Part shown: positions 23,472 through 36,050 of the stretch, one piece after another
Position numbering within the stretch: the stretch's first letter is position 1
Layout of the letters: each line of letters begins with the position of its first letter
Assembly: GCA_028551475.1 (NCBI GenBank)
Contig: CM052360.1
Location: forward strand, 2,344,501 to 2,408,500
DNA length: 64,000 bases
From: Casuarina equisetifolia
Lineage: Eukaryota > Streptophyta > Magnoliopsida > Fagales > Casuarinaceae
Direction: 5' to 3'
Made by a program: the position numbers and the translations under genes
The notes under the pieces: generated by a model
What the model saw: only the letters and a program-made list of their open reading frames with translations
Told to the model about the DNA's origin: nothing
Database searches by the model: none

Positions 23472-25028
23472 CTAAGCATTAATCAATTTAGATACAAACT
23501 CATCAATGTTCTTGTCCGAAGTTCCACTCTCACTGACTGCTGCAGCGGCCAAACTCCTATACTTCTTAGCATTCTTTTTCAGTTCTTTCCCTCTTTCTCC
23601 CTCCATTACTTCCCTAATGCACGACTGAATCTCTTCTCTTCCAACAGTCCCATTCTCATCAGCCTTGACTTTAATTCCCACTTTCCACACATCTTGAACA
23701 AACTTGGCATTTGTCGACTGATCAGTCCATTGCGGCATCACCACCAATGGAACTCCCAAGCTCAATGCCTCAAGGGTTGAATTCCATCCACCGTGGGTGA
23801 AAAAGAAGCCGATGGCCTTGTTCGCTAGCACCGCCACTTGGGGACTCCATTTCACCATCAAGCCCTTATCGCCTATCTCTTCCACAAAGTTTTCAGGAAG
23901 GTTTTCCTTCTCTGAATCCTTCACCACCCACAAGAAATAGAAGTGGCTTTCCTTTAAAGCGAGTGCCAATTCCTCTATCTGCTTGTTGCTTAAAGAGGCC
24001 ATACTACCAAAAGAAACGTAAATCACAGATGCTTCTGGTTTGGTGTTGAGCCAGCTGGTGCAAACAGATGTGTCAAATTTGAAAAGGTTAAGGCCATAAT
24101 CATTGTCATTTTCAACACGGTTGTCCAAGTAGGTAGATGGAACCGTCGGCCCAATTGCCAGTAATGGACAAAGTTTTGTCATGGAATCCACTGCCTGTTA
24201 TGATAAAACACAAGATGAGAGTGAAAACCTTAATTCTGCTACAAAATCGTTTTCCTTCATTACAATAATTATGATCTAAATCAGATTCCCAATAGAAACG
24301 GAACTAGTCCAGTTTGTTAAGTTTAGATCCGGATGGTTTCCAAGTAAATTCATGAAATTGAAACAAACTATAACATAACCCACCTCAACTTCCAGTTCGT
24401 GGAAGGTATTGACAAGAACCCAATCGGCTCTGTCCGTGTTAGAATATTGATTTAGCACCATCTCAAAGTAAGCCGGGTAGGATCCAGACACAGAAATGAA
24501 AGATGGCATGTCTTCAAGCTCGAGCAACGGCAGACCTGGAATTGAGATAGGTGTGGAAGAAATCGGAAGCTTCAAGAGTCCATGGTGCACATAATAGTAT
24601 ATGAGATTAACAGCACAGGTTTGAGTAAAGAAAGCAGCTGCAAAGATGCCAAACTTTTTTGCTACCTCCAAAGCCCAAGGCAAAAAGGGATCGTATGTTA
24701 TACAATTAATGGGGTTTGCAGTGTCTCTGTACTTTATAATGAGGTCGGCTAGGGTTCTAGAGCCCGCCGCTTCCATTCGACTGAGATAAGACTCAATGCT
24801 CTCGGCTTGGGCAAAGCCCCCTTCATCATGGCCATCCGAAATGGGGTCAAACTGGACAGAGTCCGATGACTGGGGCTGCACGGTGTTGTGGATGAAGATG
24901 GTGGTAGCTACCGTGGCTTTAACCCCTTTCGAGGCCAAGCGCTTAGAGAATTGCAGCATTGGGTTTATATGGCCTTGGCTTGGATAAGGTATGACCAAGA
25001 TATGGGCTCTAAAAGCTTTCCCTGCCAT
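23472..25028 (-). CDS. Gene G: UGT74F-like glycosyltransferase, two exons, intact
   Basis: Exon 1 is 25028-24384 (215 codons, start MAGKAFRAHILVIPYP) and ends LEVE before GTGGGTTATG. Exon 2 is 24194-23472 (240 codons plus stop) after AACAG. The join reads LEVEAVDSMTK, the protein is 455 aa and the intron only 189 bp. His20 and Asp113 are the expected catalytic pair. The GHDEGGFAQAESIESYL and SGSYPAYFEMVL stretches resemble UGT74F enzymes, which glucosylate salicylate or anthranilate; that function is inference. The PSPG box at about 331-374 has Asn at position 10 (LANKAIG, as in UGT74F) and HGGWNS instead of HCGWNS, then MPQWTDQ. A TATA-like box and a TGACG box lie upstream. Confidence 0.94.
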
Positions 25029-25096
25029 CTCTATCTCACTCTCTGTCGCTTACTTACTCTTACTTCACCGCCCTTCATAGGACCACTCAGGCAAGC

Positions 25097-25104
25097 TATT
25101 TATA
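25097..25104 (-). promoter_or_regulatory. TATA box of gene G
   Basis: TATAAATA on the minus strand, about 70 bp upstream of the ATG at 25028. A matching box lies at a similar distance upstream of I (37717-37723), M (49731-49740), N (55491-55500) and O (61238-61246). Confidence 0.65.
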
Positions 25105-25339
25105 CTGGAATAGGCACCTCTTGCTACCATTTGGCTTCTTCTGCCGCAGACGTTTGAATGGTAGGTTTCTAAGAAGGGAATCACAATACAGACTGGTAGG
25201 TTGCTGCTTGCAGTCGGTCCCCGCCCTTTCAGAGTTTTCTGGCTTCCTCGGCCGAGTTCCCCTTGTTCCCCACGTAAGATCTTTTCTTTTTTTTTTCTTT
25301 TTTCCCATGTTTTATCTTGCTCTGTTCTAGTAAAGCAGC

Positions 25340-25375
25340 CAGTCCAGATCCCTGGTGACGGCATCCGGACAAGAC
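25340..25375. promoter_or_regulatory. TGACG box, gene G promoter
   Basis: CCAGATC, five bases, TGACGGCATCCGGAC: the gene G version of the block found upstream of nearly all subcluster-2 genes. The TGACG core is at 25356-25360, about 330 bp upstream of the ATG. TGACG is the core bound by TGA-type bZIP factors; binding here is inferred. Confidence 0.5.
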
Positions 25376-26156
25376 TTAAAAGAAAAGAAGAATTTGCCAA
25401 GCAGTTGGTGTGTCCTTCTTTAGAAAGGCCAAACCTTTTTCAATATCGTATGAGATTTTAGATTTAAATAAATAAACTTAAAACCTATTGAATTTTTATT
25501 CTTTATTTTTATTACTAATAATCATTTCACATAAAAAATATCCTAAAAATCTTAAAATTATCAATTTTCTTTTAGAATCAGAATCTCTATCAAACTTTGG
25601 GTTAAATAAACCAATCACAGCAGTTTGCGCTCGAAGCGTGTATAAAGACAAACCCAAGGTACTTGTACTACAAGATCTCCCATACATGCCTCTTTATCAT
25701 ATTGACTACATCCCATGCACTTAAGATCATTCTTATAAATTGATAAACGCTCACGATTTATAAAAAAAGAACAAAGTTCTGCCTATAAAAGACAATTAAG
25801 AAGCATAGTTGATCGAAGATTGATTGTCCTGATGTTTAAGAAGAGTGATCGTCATTGCCCACGTATTCGCTTGGTTTGTCCTGTTTCAAACCTTGCACAG
25901 ATCATTTGATTGCCATCTTCCATGTGGGGTAGTTGGATGAGCTTTTCCATTACATTGTTAGTCTCTCACTCACCAAATCTCACCTTTTGGGCACGACAAA
26001 ACCTTTGAGGGGCAAAGAAAGATGCCCCTTGTGTCATGCTGGGAATGTCTCCACCTTCTTCGTTTAAAGTTTATATATATAAAGTTTAGTTCATTTTACG
26101 TATGGAGGTAAAATTAAGATCAGAAATAAATTAAGAATGTCTCTTTCAAGCATGTT
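25376..26156. other. Upstream flank of gene G, shared with M and N
   Basis: The stretch 25029-26080 is paralogous to 49654-50760 and 55424-56515, including the phrases around AAGACAAACCCAAGGTACTT and AAGAGTGATCGTCATTGC. Homology stops shortly before the exon-2 relic of H. No gene is seen. Confidence 0.65.
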
Positions 26157-26738
26157 CTTTTTCAGAATAGCCCGACTCCATTTCTGGTGGTTGAATTCCA
26201 CTCACCCAACGGCCTGGTTTCGGATTGGTTGATCCATTTCACCATCAATCCCTTATCGCCGGTCTCTTCCACAAATTTCTCTGGGAGGTTCGCCTCCTCT
26301 GAAGCCTTGACCACCCACAAGAAATAGATATTGCTTCCCTTTAAGGCTAACGCTAGTTCCTCCATTTGCTTGTTGCCCAAATTCGCGATGCCCCCAAAGG
26401 GCACATATATTACGGATCCTGCTGGCGTGGAGTTGAGCCAATTGCTGCAACAGACAAGTCGCACCCTCTGAAGAGGTAGCTTTAACATGGTTGTCCAAGT
26501 AGTTGGATGGAGTTGTTGCCCCAGTAGTCAGCAATAGGCAAACTTTTTACATAGAATCCACAGCCTGTTACCGCAAAGAAAAGATGAAATCAATCTTTGG
26601 TCAGCCTGTTAAGTTTAATAACTATATTAGGTTAATGAATACATGATAATATTCATAAGTTGTTAAAAATGGTGTAAAAATATCTCACATTACTTAAAAA
26701 TTTTGTTTGAAAAATACCTTTAAGTGAAACATGTCTTT

Positions 26739-29700
26739 TTTTTGTGGAAATGTAAATGTACATTAATAAGAAGTAGTATACAAAAGCATAGGAACATACT
26801 CCAGAATTACAAGAATTACGAAAATATAGAGGTTAGAAGCCTCCAAATCTCACTCAAAATGACATTTTTTGTGATGATTTAATATTTTTAAACAAAGAAG
26901 CTCTCTCTCATATAATTTTTCTTATTTTAGCTAACATGATTGGAATGTCTATTATTTTGCTTTGAAATTGTCTTCTATTACATTCTGCCCATATACAATA
27001 AATGCAAGCTAAAAAAGATAACTTAAAAAGTTTAGCAACCAAATTCTTTCCTTTAGTTGTTCTGATCATCCATTGCAATTCTTCATTCCATCTTCCAATA
27101 TCACGTCTAATTCCATTTTGCGCAAGGATAGTTTTCCAAACCCTCATTGTTCATGGACATTTAAAAAAAAAAAAAAGATAATTCTTGTTTTCAACATGAG
27201 ACTGACAAAAATCACAATATAAGTTAATTGAAGGGAGCCATTGTACCATTCCTTCTGCTGTAAAAAGTAGATCTTGACATACTAGTTATCCAATGAAATT
27301 ATGTTTGTTGATGTCACTAGTCCAAATGAGATTATACCAATCTACTTTTTCATTTATTGGTCGAAGGTGCTGGTAAATTTCTTTGCAACAATAGGTAGAT
27401 CGAAGAATCGAGGTAAGTGCAGGCCTTAATTTAAGAAGACCTCTCCAACTCCATGCCATGGAACCTTTGATATCAAGCTGCATTACTGAAGTTTGTTTAC
27501 ATTTGGTACTGTGGATCCATTTACTCTATAGAGAAGCATCTAGAATATTTATAAGGTTTTAAAGCATATGTCCCAAAAGGACTTTATTTCAAAGTTTAAG
27601 ATTTGGTAATCCCAATCCTCGTTCCTTCTTGGGTGAACAAACTATTTGCTACACTATTTTGTGAGAGCGTCGTATATCTGCACTACTTGCCCAAAGAAAG
27701 TTCCTAATCTTTTTCTCAATCTCATAAATTGTTTGCTTTGGCAATAAAGAAACTTGCATCTAAAATGTATATGTGGAAATCAAGACTGATTTTGCCAATT
27801 GTAACCTTCCTGCATAGCTAATATGTTTCATTCCCCAACCATCTATTCTACCAAATATCTTATCTGTCAAACCCTTACAATCAGCATGAGTAAGTCTTTT
27901 TGTAATCAAATGAACTCCAAGATATCAAATAGGGAGTGTACCTATAGGGAAAGGTGAATAATCTAGAATAAGAAGTTGTTCTTGCTCTGATAACCCTAAG
28001 AAAAATATTTGGCATTTACTAGAGTTGTAATATAAACCTGTGAGTTCAGCAAATTCCTCCAAAACTTTTATAAGACAGAGCACTGAAGCTATATCACCAT
28101 AAGTGAAAAGGAACAAATCATCAGCAAAACACAAATGGGTGATTTTCCCAAGCTTGCATCGCCAATGGAACTTAAAAGTCGATAAGGAGGTCTTTGCAAT
28201 AATAATTCTGTTTAGTATCTCCATAACCAATACAAATAAATATGGGGATAATGGATCCCTTTGTTTCAGTCCATTGGTACCTTTAAAGTAACTTGCATAC
28301 TCTCCATTAAAATTTATTGAAAATCTTGGTGTAGTAATACACTCACCAACAAAATCAATTAGATACTAGGGAGTATTAATAGCTTTCAAGACTCCTAATA
28401 TTGCTTCCCACTTGACCATATCATATGCTTTCATGAGATCAATTTTTACAGCCACACATTTACCTTTATCACCCTTGTGATAGTTGTGAAGTAGTTCTTG
28501 GCAAAGTAGAATATTCTTATAAATCTAACGTCCCTTGATGAAAGTAGTTTGGTTTTGGCTTACCACTACAAGGAGAATAACACTCAATTTTTCAACCAAT
28601 ATCTTGGAAATAATTTTGTAGAGAACATTGCAATATGTTATTGGTCTATAGTCTTTATTGCAACAAGGATTGGGGACCTTAGGAACTAATGATAACAATG
28701 TAGAGTTTATAACCTTCAGTAGCTTCCTAGAGGAGAAAAATTCTAGTACACCATCCTCTATATCTCTTCCAATTATAGGCCAAGCTCTCTTATAAAATAA
28801 GTTATTATATCCATCTGGACTAGGGGCTTTAAAATCATAAATTCCCCAAAGAGCTTTAATAACATGAACGCTCAAAACTTATGGGATTAAGAAGTGCACT
28901 TACATCATCATGAAATAGAGAAGCATGCCTCTCAAAGTTGGTGAAGATAATTCTAGATTGACCATAAATAGACTGATAATATGAAATAATAGTAGTTCTC
29001 AAGTCATTTTCTTCTGTGATTACTGAGCTATCTTCCAATACTAGCTTACCGATCCTATTCTGCGCTCTCTTCCGCATCAATGATGCAAAGAAGATCTTAC
29101 TATTATTATCCCCTTCTTTCAACCAAAGGTTTCTGGATTTTTGTTTGAGTAGAATCTTATTGCAAGTGGTAATTCTAGTTGAATCTTTTCCTCAAAACAA
29201 GTATCAGGACAATGAGAGTTAAGTTCTAATCTGTACTACACTTGTTGTAAATTGTCTCTAGCATCCTTTATCTTCTGATGTAGGTCACCAAACTGAGTTG
29301 CATTGAGCTTCTTGAGAGGAAGTTTTAGAGCTTTTAGTTTTTGCACCACTTGAAACATTTTTGAACCTACTATTTCTTATTACCATATTAAACTAATTGT
29401 ATCCATGAAATCTGAGCAATCAACCCAAAAATTAAAGAACCTGAATGAAGAATTCTTCTTGCGTGTGGTATTACCAAACTTAACAAGACATGGAGAGTGA
29501 TTTGATATATTAGGGAGTAAAAATTCAATAGCAAAATTTTCAAATTTGAGAATCCATTCTCCATTGGTAAGAGCTCTATCAATTTTACTTGCTCTAAGAC
29601 TAGTACCCGAACCTTTATTTGTCCATGTGAATGATGGACCAAAATAAGGAGGTTCAATCAATGCTATAGTCTTAATCATTTCATTCATGTCTTCCATTCC

Positions 29701-31216
29701 TTGTGTCCATCTAACATTAGGGCCAATGCGTTCACTTGTATTCTATATTTCATTGAAATCCCCCATAATTAACCAAAGAACATCATTAACATTAAGATTA
29801 GAGAAGCTAGTAAGGTTGGCCCACAATTCTCTACATTCAATCTCCAAGTTACTAGCATAAACAGCAGATAACAAATATGAGTTCATACCTAGCTTTTCAA
29901 TTAAGCAATGGATGACTTAAGAAGAAGACTCTTTAACTATAAGTTGAATATCAGAAGCTTTCCAAAGGATCCATATTCTACCAATACTTCTAAACCTGTA
30001 ATTATGAATATAATTCCAACTTGCAAACCCATTCTTTATAATCACATCAGTATTTTTTACTTTGACTCTATGTTCAAGCAAAATAATAACTTGGGGGTCA
30101 TGGATCAAAACAAACTCAACTATCTCCTTTAATTTAGGACTTTTATTTAAGCCCCTAACATTCCATGATAGTACTTTCATTTATTAGGAGGTTTATTTTC
30201 TACCACTGTTATCCCAATCTCTACAATAGGATCAATGAATGAGTTCTCCTCTAATACTGTAAACTTATTCTTAGATATGGCTTTTTGCTCCTTCTTTTTT
30301 TTCTTTACTGAAGATCGATTTTCTTTGGTACCTAAGAAAGATTTAGTATTTGCAACTGCAGCTTTAGATGAAACAAAAAAAACTTCAGTCTCAGATGAAT
30401 TTAGAGCTGACCCTGTTACTGGGGGATCCTTTATAGGAATCAAACTCTAACTATCTTGGATAATATCACTCTGAGAGTTTTGAGCTAATGGAGTTATAGA
30501 CTTTTTGGATACCCATATCTCTTTTTTCCTGATAGTACATTTTTTATGCCTAAAACAATTGCATACCTTACATTTATGAGGAATCCAACAATATTTAACA
30601 TGTACTTCATATGGTTCTTCTCCTCCCATGTCAATATCAAACTTGTTAGGAAATTCACTATTAATATCCATCAAAATATATACTTTAGCATATGATAACC
30701 AAAGCTTTTGTTTAGTGGCTTTATCCATGTATAAATGTTTGCCCAACACACTACTCACATAACTCATACCTTTAGTGGTCCAAAGCACATATGGAACATT
30801 ATATAAGCGCACCCAAATGGGAACTGCAGAAACTTTTGCTTTCTCCAATCTAATAAGAGGATGCCATTTCTGAATAAAAAACATCCAACCTGCAACATCC
30901 CATACTTCAACTTCCATAACTTCTTTCATTTTCTTCATACTTGAAAAACAAAAGAAAAAAAAACCCCTTATCAGTTGCTAACACTTCTAATAAGTTTTCT
31001 TTTTCCCATAATTTTTTCACAATACCTTTCACCAAATAATAAGAAATATTTTCAGTTAAAAAATATCCAACAAGGCAATTCTCAAAATGATTTTTCCCTT
31101 CCTCAATAGCCTCTAGTGGCGGTTTTACAACAAACGTATTTCCTTCTTTGGAAGAAGGATGATAATCTAAATTGGCTGTCTTCTCTTGGAAACATATTGC
31201 TATGGATAATCTTATG
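26739..31216 (-). mobile_element. LINE-1: nearly full-length plant L1 retrotransposon, dead
   Basis: A 4.5-kb insertion flanked by a perfect 17-bp target-site duplication, AAGTGAAACATGTCTTT, at 26722-26738 and 31217-31233. A poly(A) tail (T-run on the plus strand) sits at the low end. ORF1 (about 31216-30180) has a DUF4283-like domain and a zinc knuckle CKVCNCFRHKKC near 30540; it lacks its natural start and is frame-shifted near 30920. ORF2 starts at 30180 with MKVLSWNVRGLNKSPK (endonuclease, 30180-29380). The reverse transcriptase follows (about 29120-27900; SPDGYNNLFYKRAW, then FADD near 28130), then a zf-RVT-like C-terminus (27480-26900). Several in-frame stops make it non-autonomous. It inserted in the intron of pseudogene H, in the same orientation as H. 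Confidence 0.92.
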
Positions 31217-31724
31217 AAGTGAAACATGTCTTTCTCTACTAGTTAGTTTTAAGAAAAAAATAAACTCTCTTAACATGGTGTAAGAGTTTTAAGTTCTAAA
31301 TACAATACTAAACATTTAATGCAATGTTTGAGCTTAAATGATGATGTTTTATTACTGAACAATCTTGTAATTTTTACATTGATATATATTTTTAACTTTT
31401 CACCAAAAAAAAAAAACACACCAAATGTCTAGAAAATGATATATTATAATAATGAAACTGAAAGTCCATATTGGTTACAAGGAAACATGTTAAAAATGGT
31501 ATGAAACATGTCTTATATTATCTAATTCATATTTCAAAAATACCTTTACAAAAATACATGTGATGTCCTCATGAAATTGGTTTTAAGGAAACAAAAAATG
31601 TACTTTCTTAACTTGATCTTATCTGCAACTTGACCTTTTCCTATAACCGAGAAAATGTCTCGGTTAATATGATAGGACATAAAGTGAAGATAGTATTATA
31701 TGTAGTTAATATTCAAATCTCCAC

Positions 31725-34158
31725 TTTAATGACCTTTAAGTACCCAACTGCGAGATGAAGAAAAAGAATGGTTAGAATAATTAATAACATATAGTGAGCA
31801 TGAGGAAATTTTTCTCAAACAAAAATCAAGGAATTCCTTGTTAAAAGAGGGAGATAGTAATAGTAAATTTTTTATCAAAAAATCTGATGCAAAAGAAAGC
31901 ACAAAACCATATTATCAAGGTGAAAACAAATAATGGGCAACCCACAAAAGACCATGAAGAGATCAAAATTAAGATTATAGACTATTTTTTAAACATGTTA
32001 GGAAAGGCAAATTAACTACAACTATCAAAAGGGAAGTTAAGAAAATTATTCCCAATTAAAACTCCAAAAGAAGTAAATACAAGCCTTGTAGTAGATGTTC
32101 AAATGAAAGATATATGAAAATCCCTCAACACAATAGGTGATTACAAAGCTCTAGGTCTTGACAAATACAATAATTTATTTTTTAAGAAAGCTTGGAAGGT
32201 AATAGGAAGTGAGGCAAAGGAAGTAATTAAGGCATTCTTCCATAGACTACTACTTCAAAGCATAAAGTCCACAATAATTTCTCTTGTCCCTAAAAAAATA
32301 AATGCTATTAACATGAAAGATTTCAAACTTGTCTCTTGTTACAGTGTATTGTGTAAGATCATTTCTAAGATAGTGACAAAAAGATTAAGTAAAGTCTTGC
32401 CTCACTTTATACATCCTTGCTAAACAGCTTTTGTTCCAAGTAGAAGAATTAAATAAAACATGTTGTTGTATCAAGAACTAATGCACAATTATCACAAAGA
32501 TAGACATGGAACAATGGTAGCTATTAAGGTTGATATTATAAAAGTGTATGATATGGAATTGGAATGCAATCTTAAATATGTTGAAAGTTTTAAAATTTTC
32601 AAAAAAATTTAAATATTATATTGAAAGTTGCATTATTAATGTTGGATACTTTGTAAACATAAATGACTCTCATACGTATTTTTTTAAAGGGTCTAGTGGT
32701 CTTAGACAAAGGGATCTTCTCTCACTTTTCTTTTTGTCATTGTGATGGAGATCCCTAACAAAGTTCTGTACACAAAAAAGTATTCTCTAAAAAGTTCAAA
32801 TTTCATTGGAAATGCTCTACAAAAAAGATTACTCATCTATACTTTGTTGTTAATATTTTCTTGTTTGTTCATGAAGATGTTGAGTTTATATTATATTTTT
32901 TAGACACTATGTAAGAATTTCCTTAAGTCAAAGGATTAAAAATGCACTCACAAAAATGTCAAGTTTTTTTTCATGGATATCTCAAAGGGAGAAAGCTCTA
33001 ATACTTGATCACTTTCCTATCTAAGAAGACCAACATCCTATCAAATAATTAAGGGTTCTACTGATTTTCAAAAGACTACAATCTAGATTGTACAATTCTA
33101 ACCGATAAAATACTAAAGAGAGTTGAAGGATGGGAGTCTAAACATATCAACTATAGAGGGAGACTATAACTAGAAAAAAGTATTCTATTATCTTTGCCAA
33201 CATACTGATTGTAAATTCTTTCACTGCCAAAGTAAACATTATATGAAATTGAAAAAATAATTAGACTCTTCTTATAAGCAGGTAAATCTATCAATGATGT
33301 GCATCAAAAGTGGCTTAAAGGAAATTTTTTATCCTAAAATTTATGGAGGATTGAGATTGATAGACATTCACATTTGAAATAAAGCAACAATTGTTAAAAT
33401 TTTATGATCTTTTATGCACAATAACTCAAACTTCTTATGGGCAAGATTGTTAATATCAAAAAATTATATGGGAAAATATGTTTTAGAAGTAGAGATGAAA
33501 AGATTACTAGCTTGGAGTTGGAGGAACATTTTATAAGTAAAAAATAAACTCTTATAATTAGTGATTATATCATAGTACAGTATTGCCAAGAGCTATTTTG
33601 AGTGAAGAGAGAGTACAAAGATTATTTTGAAAGATAAGCTAACGAAGCAAATCAAGTAGCTATATGGAACAATTTACTGGACCTATAGTGCAACCTTTGC
33701 TAATAATAAGAAGTATTATATAAACATTCATTTTTTAATTGTAGGTTCACAAATTACATTTGGAGGATTATACTAGGTATGAATTGACTATCTCAAAAAA
33801 TTGAATAATGGAGAGAAAAAAATGTGTTAGATGATCAAGATTGTTAAATGTAAAAGTTTTGTAATAATCTTGTGTCTTGTATCTTTTAAAGCTACATTAT
33901 ATCTTAGAGTAAATGGAATAGAATAAAATTCAATAGTAAAAGTCTAGACAATTTAGTCACTATTGCAAAATTCAAAAAAAAATGAGAGAAAAAAGATTTT
34001 ATCAATCAAGGAGTGAACCCTATAAATTTTAATCAATTTTTGTAAGAACTTTAGAATTTGTCAATTATAGTTTTTGAGCTTAAATGATGATATTATAATT
34101 AAATAATTTTTTATTTCCTTTAATAATATATAATACTTGATATTTCACCAATATATAT
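31725..34158 (+). mobile_element. LINE-2: decayed, 5'-truncated L1, opposite orientation
   Basis: Flanked by a 16-bp direct repeat, ATATTCAAATCTCCAC, at 31709-31724 and 34159-34174. The plus strand carries degraded reverse-transcriptase sequence (DYKALGLDKYNNLFFKKAW near 32140; ISLVPKK near 32280; KVDIIKVYDMELE near 32530) and a zf-RVT-like end near 33900. It lacks endonuclease and ORF1 and is much more decayed than LINE-1, with many stops. It sits in the same intron as LINE-1 but points the other way. Confidence 0.8.
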
Positions 34159-34620
34159 ATATTCAAATCTCCACGATGAAATCAAACTTCCCATGCAAAC
34201 CGAGACAATAAAGTTTGTTAAGCTGAAACCAAGTAGATCGATTAAGATGAAAATGTGTTATAGCACAACCCACCTCTACCTGCAGCTCGTAGGAGAATTG
34301 ACTTAGCACCATCTCAAAGTAAGCCGGATACGATCCAGACTTATAAATGAACGACGGAATTGTCTTGAAGCTCAAGCAATGGGGGACCAGGAGAAATCGG
34401 GAGCTTCGAGGGTCAATGATGAACATGATAGTATATGATACTAACAGCCCAAGATTGAGCAAAGAAAATGGCTCCGAGTATGCCAAGTTTTTTGGCTATC
34501 CCCATAGCCCTAGGCAAGAATTGTTCATAGATTTTGCAATGAACGGGGTAGTTCGTTGTGGATGAAGACGGTGGTGACTCCCGTCGCTTTAACCCCTTTC
34601 GAGGCCAAGCTCTTAGAGAA

Positions 34621-34755
34621 CTGCAGCAGTGGGTTCACATGGCGTTGGCTTGAATAAGTTAGCTCCACAACATGGGCTCTACACTCTCTCTCTACTGCAG
34701 CAGTGGGTTCACATGGCGTTGGCTTGAATAAGGTAGCGCCACAACATGGGCTCTA

Positions 34756-34768
<13 letters not shown>
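34621..34768. repeat. 74-bp tandem duplication at the 5' end of pseudogene H
   Basis: The units 34621-34694 and 34695-34768 start with CTGCAGCAGTGGGTTCACAT and cover the sequence for the first ~25 codons of exon 1 and its leader. The second copy runs into a long CT repeat. Confidence 0.9.

Positions 34769-34801
<33 letters not shown>
34755..34801. repeat. (CT)n microsatellite in UGT leader
   Basis: About 23 uninterrupted CT units on the plus strand. Shorter CT tracts occupy the same leader position at 37651-37668, 46789-46833 and 61171-61188, just upstream of the (former) start codon. Confidence 0.95.
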
Positions 34802-34804
<3 letters not shown>

Positions 34805-36050
34805 GCGCGCCTACTAACTCCGACTTCACCAACTTTCATGGAACCAGTCAGTCAAAGCTTTACTAGAATTCAAACTTTCCTTAACACTCTTACAAAATAT
34901 GATTAAATCTTAATTTTACCATATTTATCCATTATTAATGCATAAAATAAGTTGTCCCACGTCATTAACGCATGAGTCCGACAAGTCAGGTACCACCTTC
35001 AAAAATTAAATTAAATTCCGGACTCTGAGTTTGCTGCATAGGGTTGGTCCCTGTCCTTTTCTCGAGTTACTGTGTTTCTCAGCGGTTCCCTTGTTCCGCC
35101 CGCCGACCAGCCCAGATCATCGATGACGTCATCCGGACAAATCCTGATACAAGATCTCAAACTTATAAAATTATGGACTCTCATCGTTTTAAGGAAAGAA
35201 AAAATTCTACGTGTAGAAGACAATTAGAACCCATCATCATTGAGGACGTATATCATCATGCTGTAATGAAAGAACCATATAAAGTTACTACTATATATAG
35301 GCTTATGCCTAAGTTACCCTATGTATAAGAATTCAAAAAAATAAATAACTATTCATCATATGTTTCATACATTCTTAGTCTCTTCACCAAATATCACCTA
35401 GTAACCATATGAAGATCTTTAAGGGTAAAAGTAAGATTTCCCTTGCTTCTATTAATTATTTTATATTTAATAATTAATTATGCTGGTAAGTGTCTATTAA
35501 TATTTTTTCATTTTACTTATGAATAAAGATCTAGTAAATTTTACAAACAAAAAAAAAAAGAACCATTTGGCCTTAGATGGATGTTCGCTGTTCAATTTTA
35601 GATTTTTTTCTTATTCTAGTTACATCATCAAGATAACTAGATAAGATCACCGCTATAAGTCAAAAATTGTGGCCGAGAATAAGTCACATAAAATGAACGG
35701 AGTTACTCTAGAGTTATATATATTTGTATACGTGTGTTCATTTAGAACCATCCATTGTTAAAAGCTTATAATATGATTGCTCCATCGTTATTGCGTTTTT
35801 ATATTTTGACGTGACTCTTTGATTTGATGTAAAGGAATTTGAAAGTCAAGAACTCCATTTGGCCTTTAGCGAAATTATTGCATGCATGCCATCTTTATGT
35901 CAAGAATTAATTGATAATGGTAAAGAAAGCAGGAGATTAAAAGACAAAAAATAGTTCTTGAAAATATTAGACGTTATCGTTCAGAATGAGTACAATCCAC
36001 GACGATAATCTTCACTTTATTACCCGTGCCACAAAAGACAGCAACACCAA
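34802..36050. other. Promoter relic of H and 3' flank of gene I
   Basis: The stretch 34900-35440 is a copy of the subcluster-2b promoter block, also at 45060-45610, 46905-47465, 52425-53000 and 58186-58765. It contains TGACGTCA at 35124-35131. The stretch 35440-36050 is 3' flank of gene I, paralogous to 47465-48034. No gene is seen. Confidence 0.65.
35105..35140. promoter_or_regulatory. TGACGTCA box, promoter relic of H
   Basis: CCCAGATCATCGATGACGTC followed by ATCCGGAC. The palindrome TGACGTCA is at 35124-35131. Same block as in K, L and the two orphan promoters. Confidence 0.5.

Larger units (their letters stand above)
26157..34694 (-). pseudogene. Pseudogene H: UGT exon relics separated by two LINEs
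   Basis: The exon-2 relic is 26564-26157. It starts correctly after AACAG (GCTGTGGATTCTATG), keeps FLWVVKASEEANLPEKF, then loses about 45 bp inside the PSPG box and stops, so the rest of the domain is gone. The exon-1 relic is about 34694-34274, with a GTGGGT donor still visible. It lacks the start codon and a 39-bp piece (the NADKADFALVNTF region in J), so it reads QFSYELQVE. It has other frame changes, and its 5' end is partly duplicated (34621-34768). The intron holds LINE-1 and LINE-2. Closest relatives are J, K, L and P. Confidence 0.88.

Noticed and set aside
34703-34906. Plus-strand frame with LSLSLSLS
   Set aside because: It is a translated CT microsatellite in a UGT leader.
35044-35328. 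Plus-strand frames of 66-106 codons over the TGACGTCA promoter blocks (also near 47042, 52571 and 58333)
   Set aside because: They vary in frame and end between copies, and the conservation is at DNA level over a promoter block.
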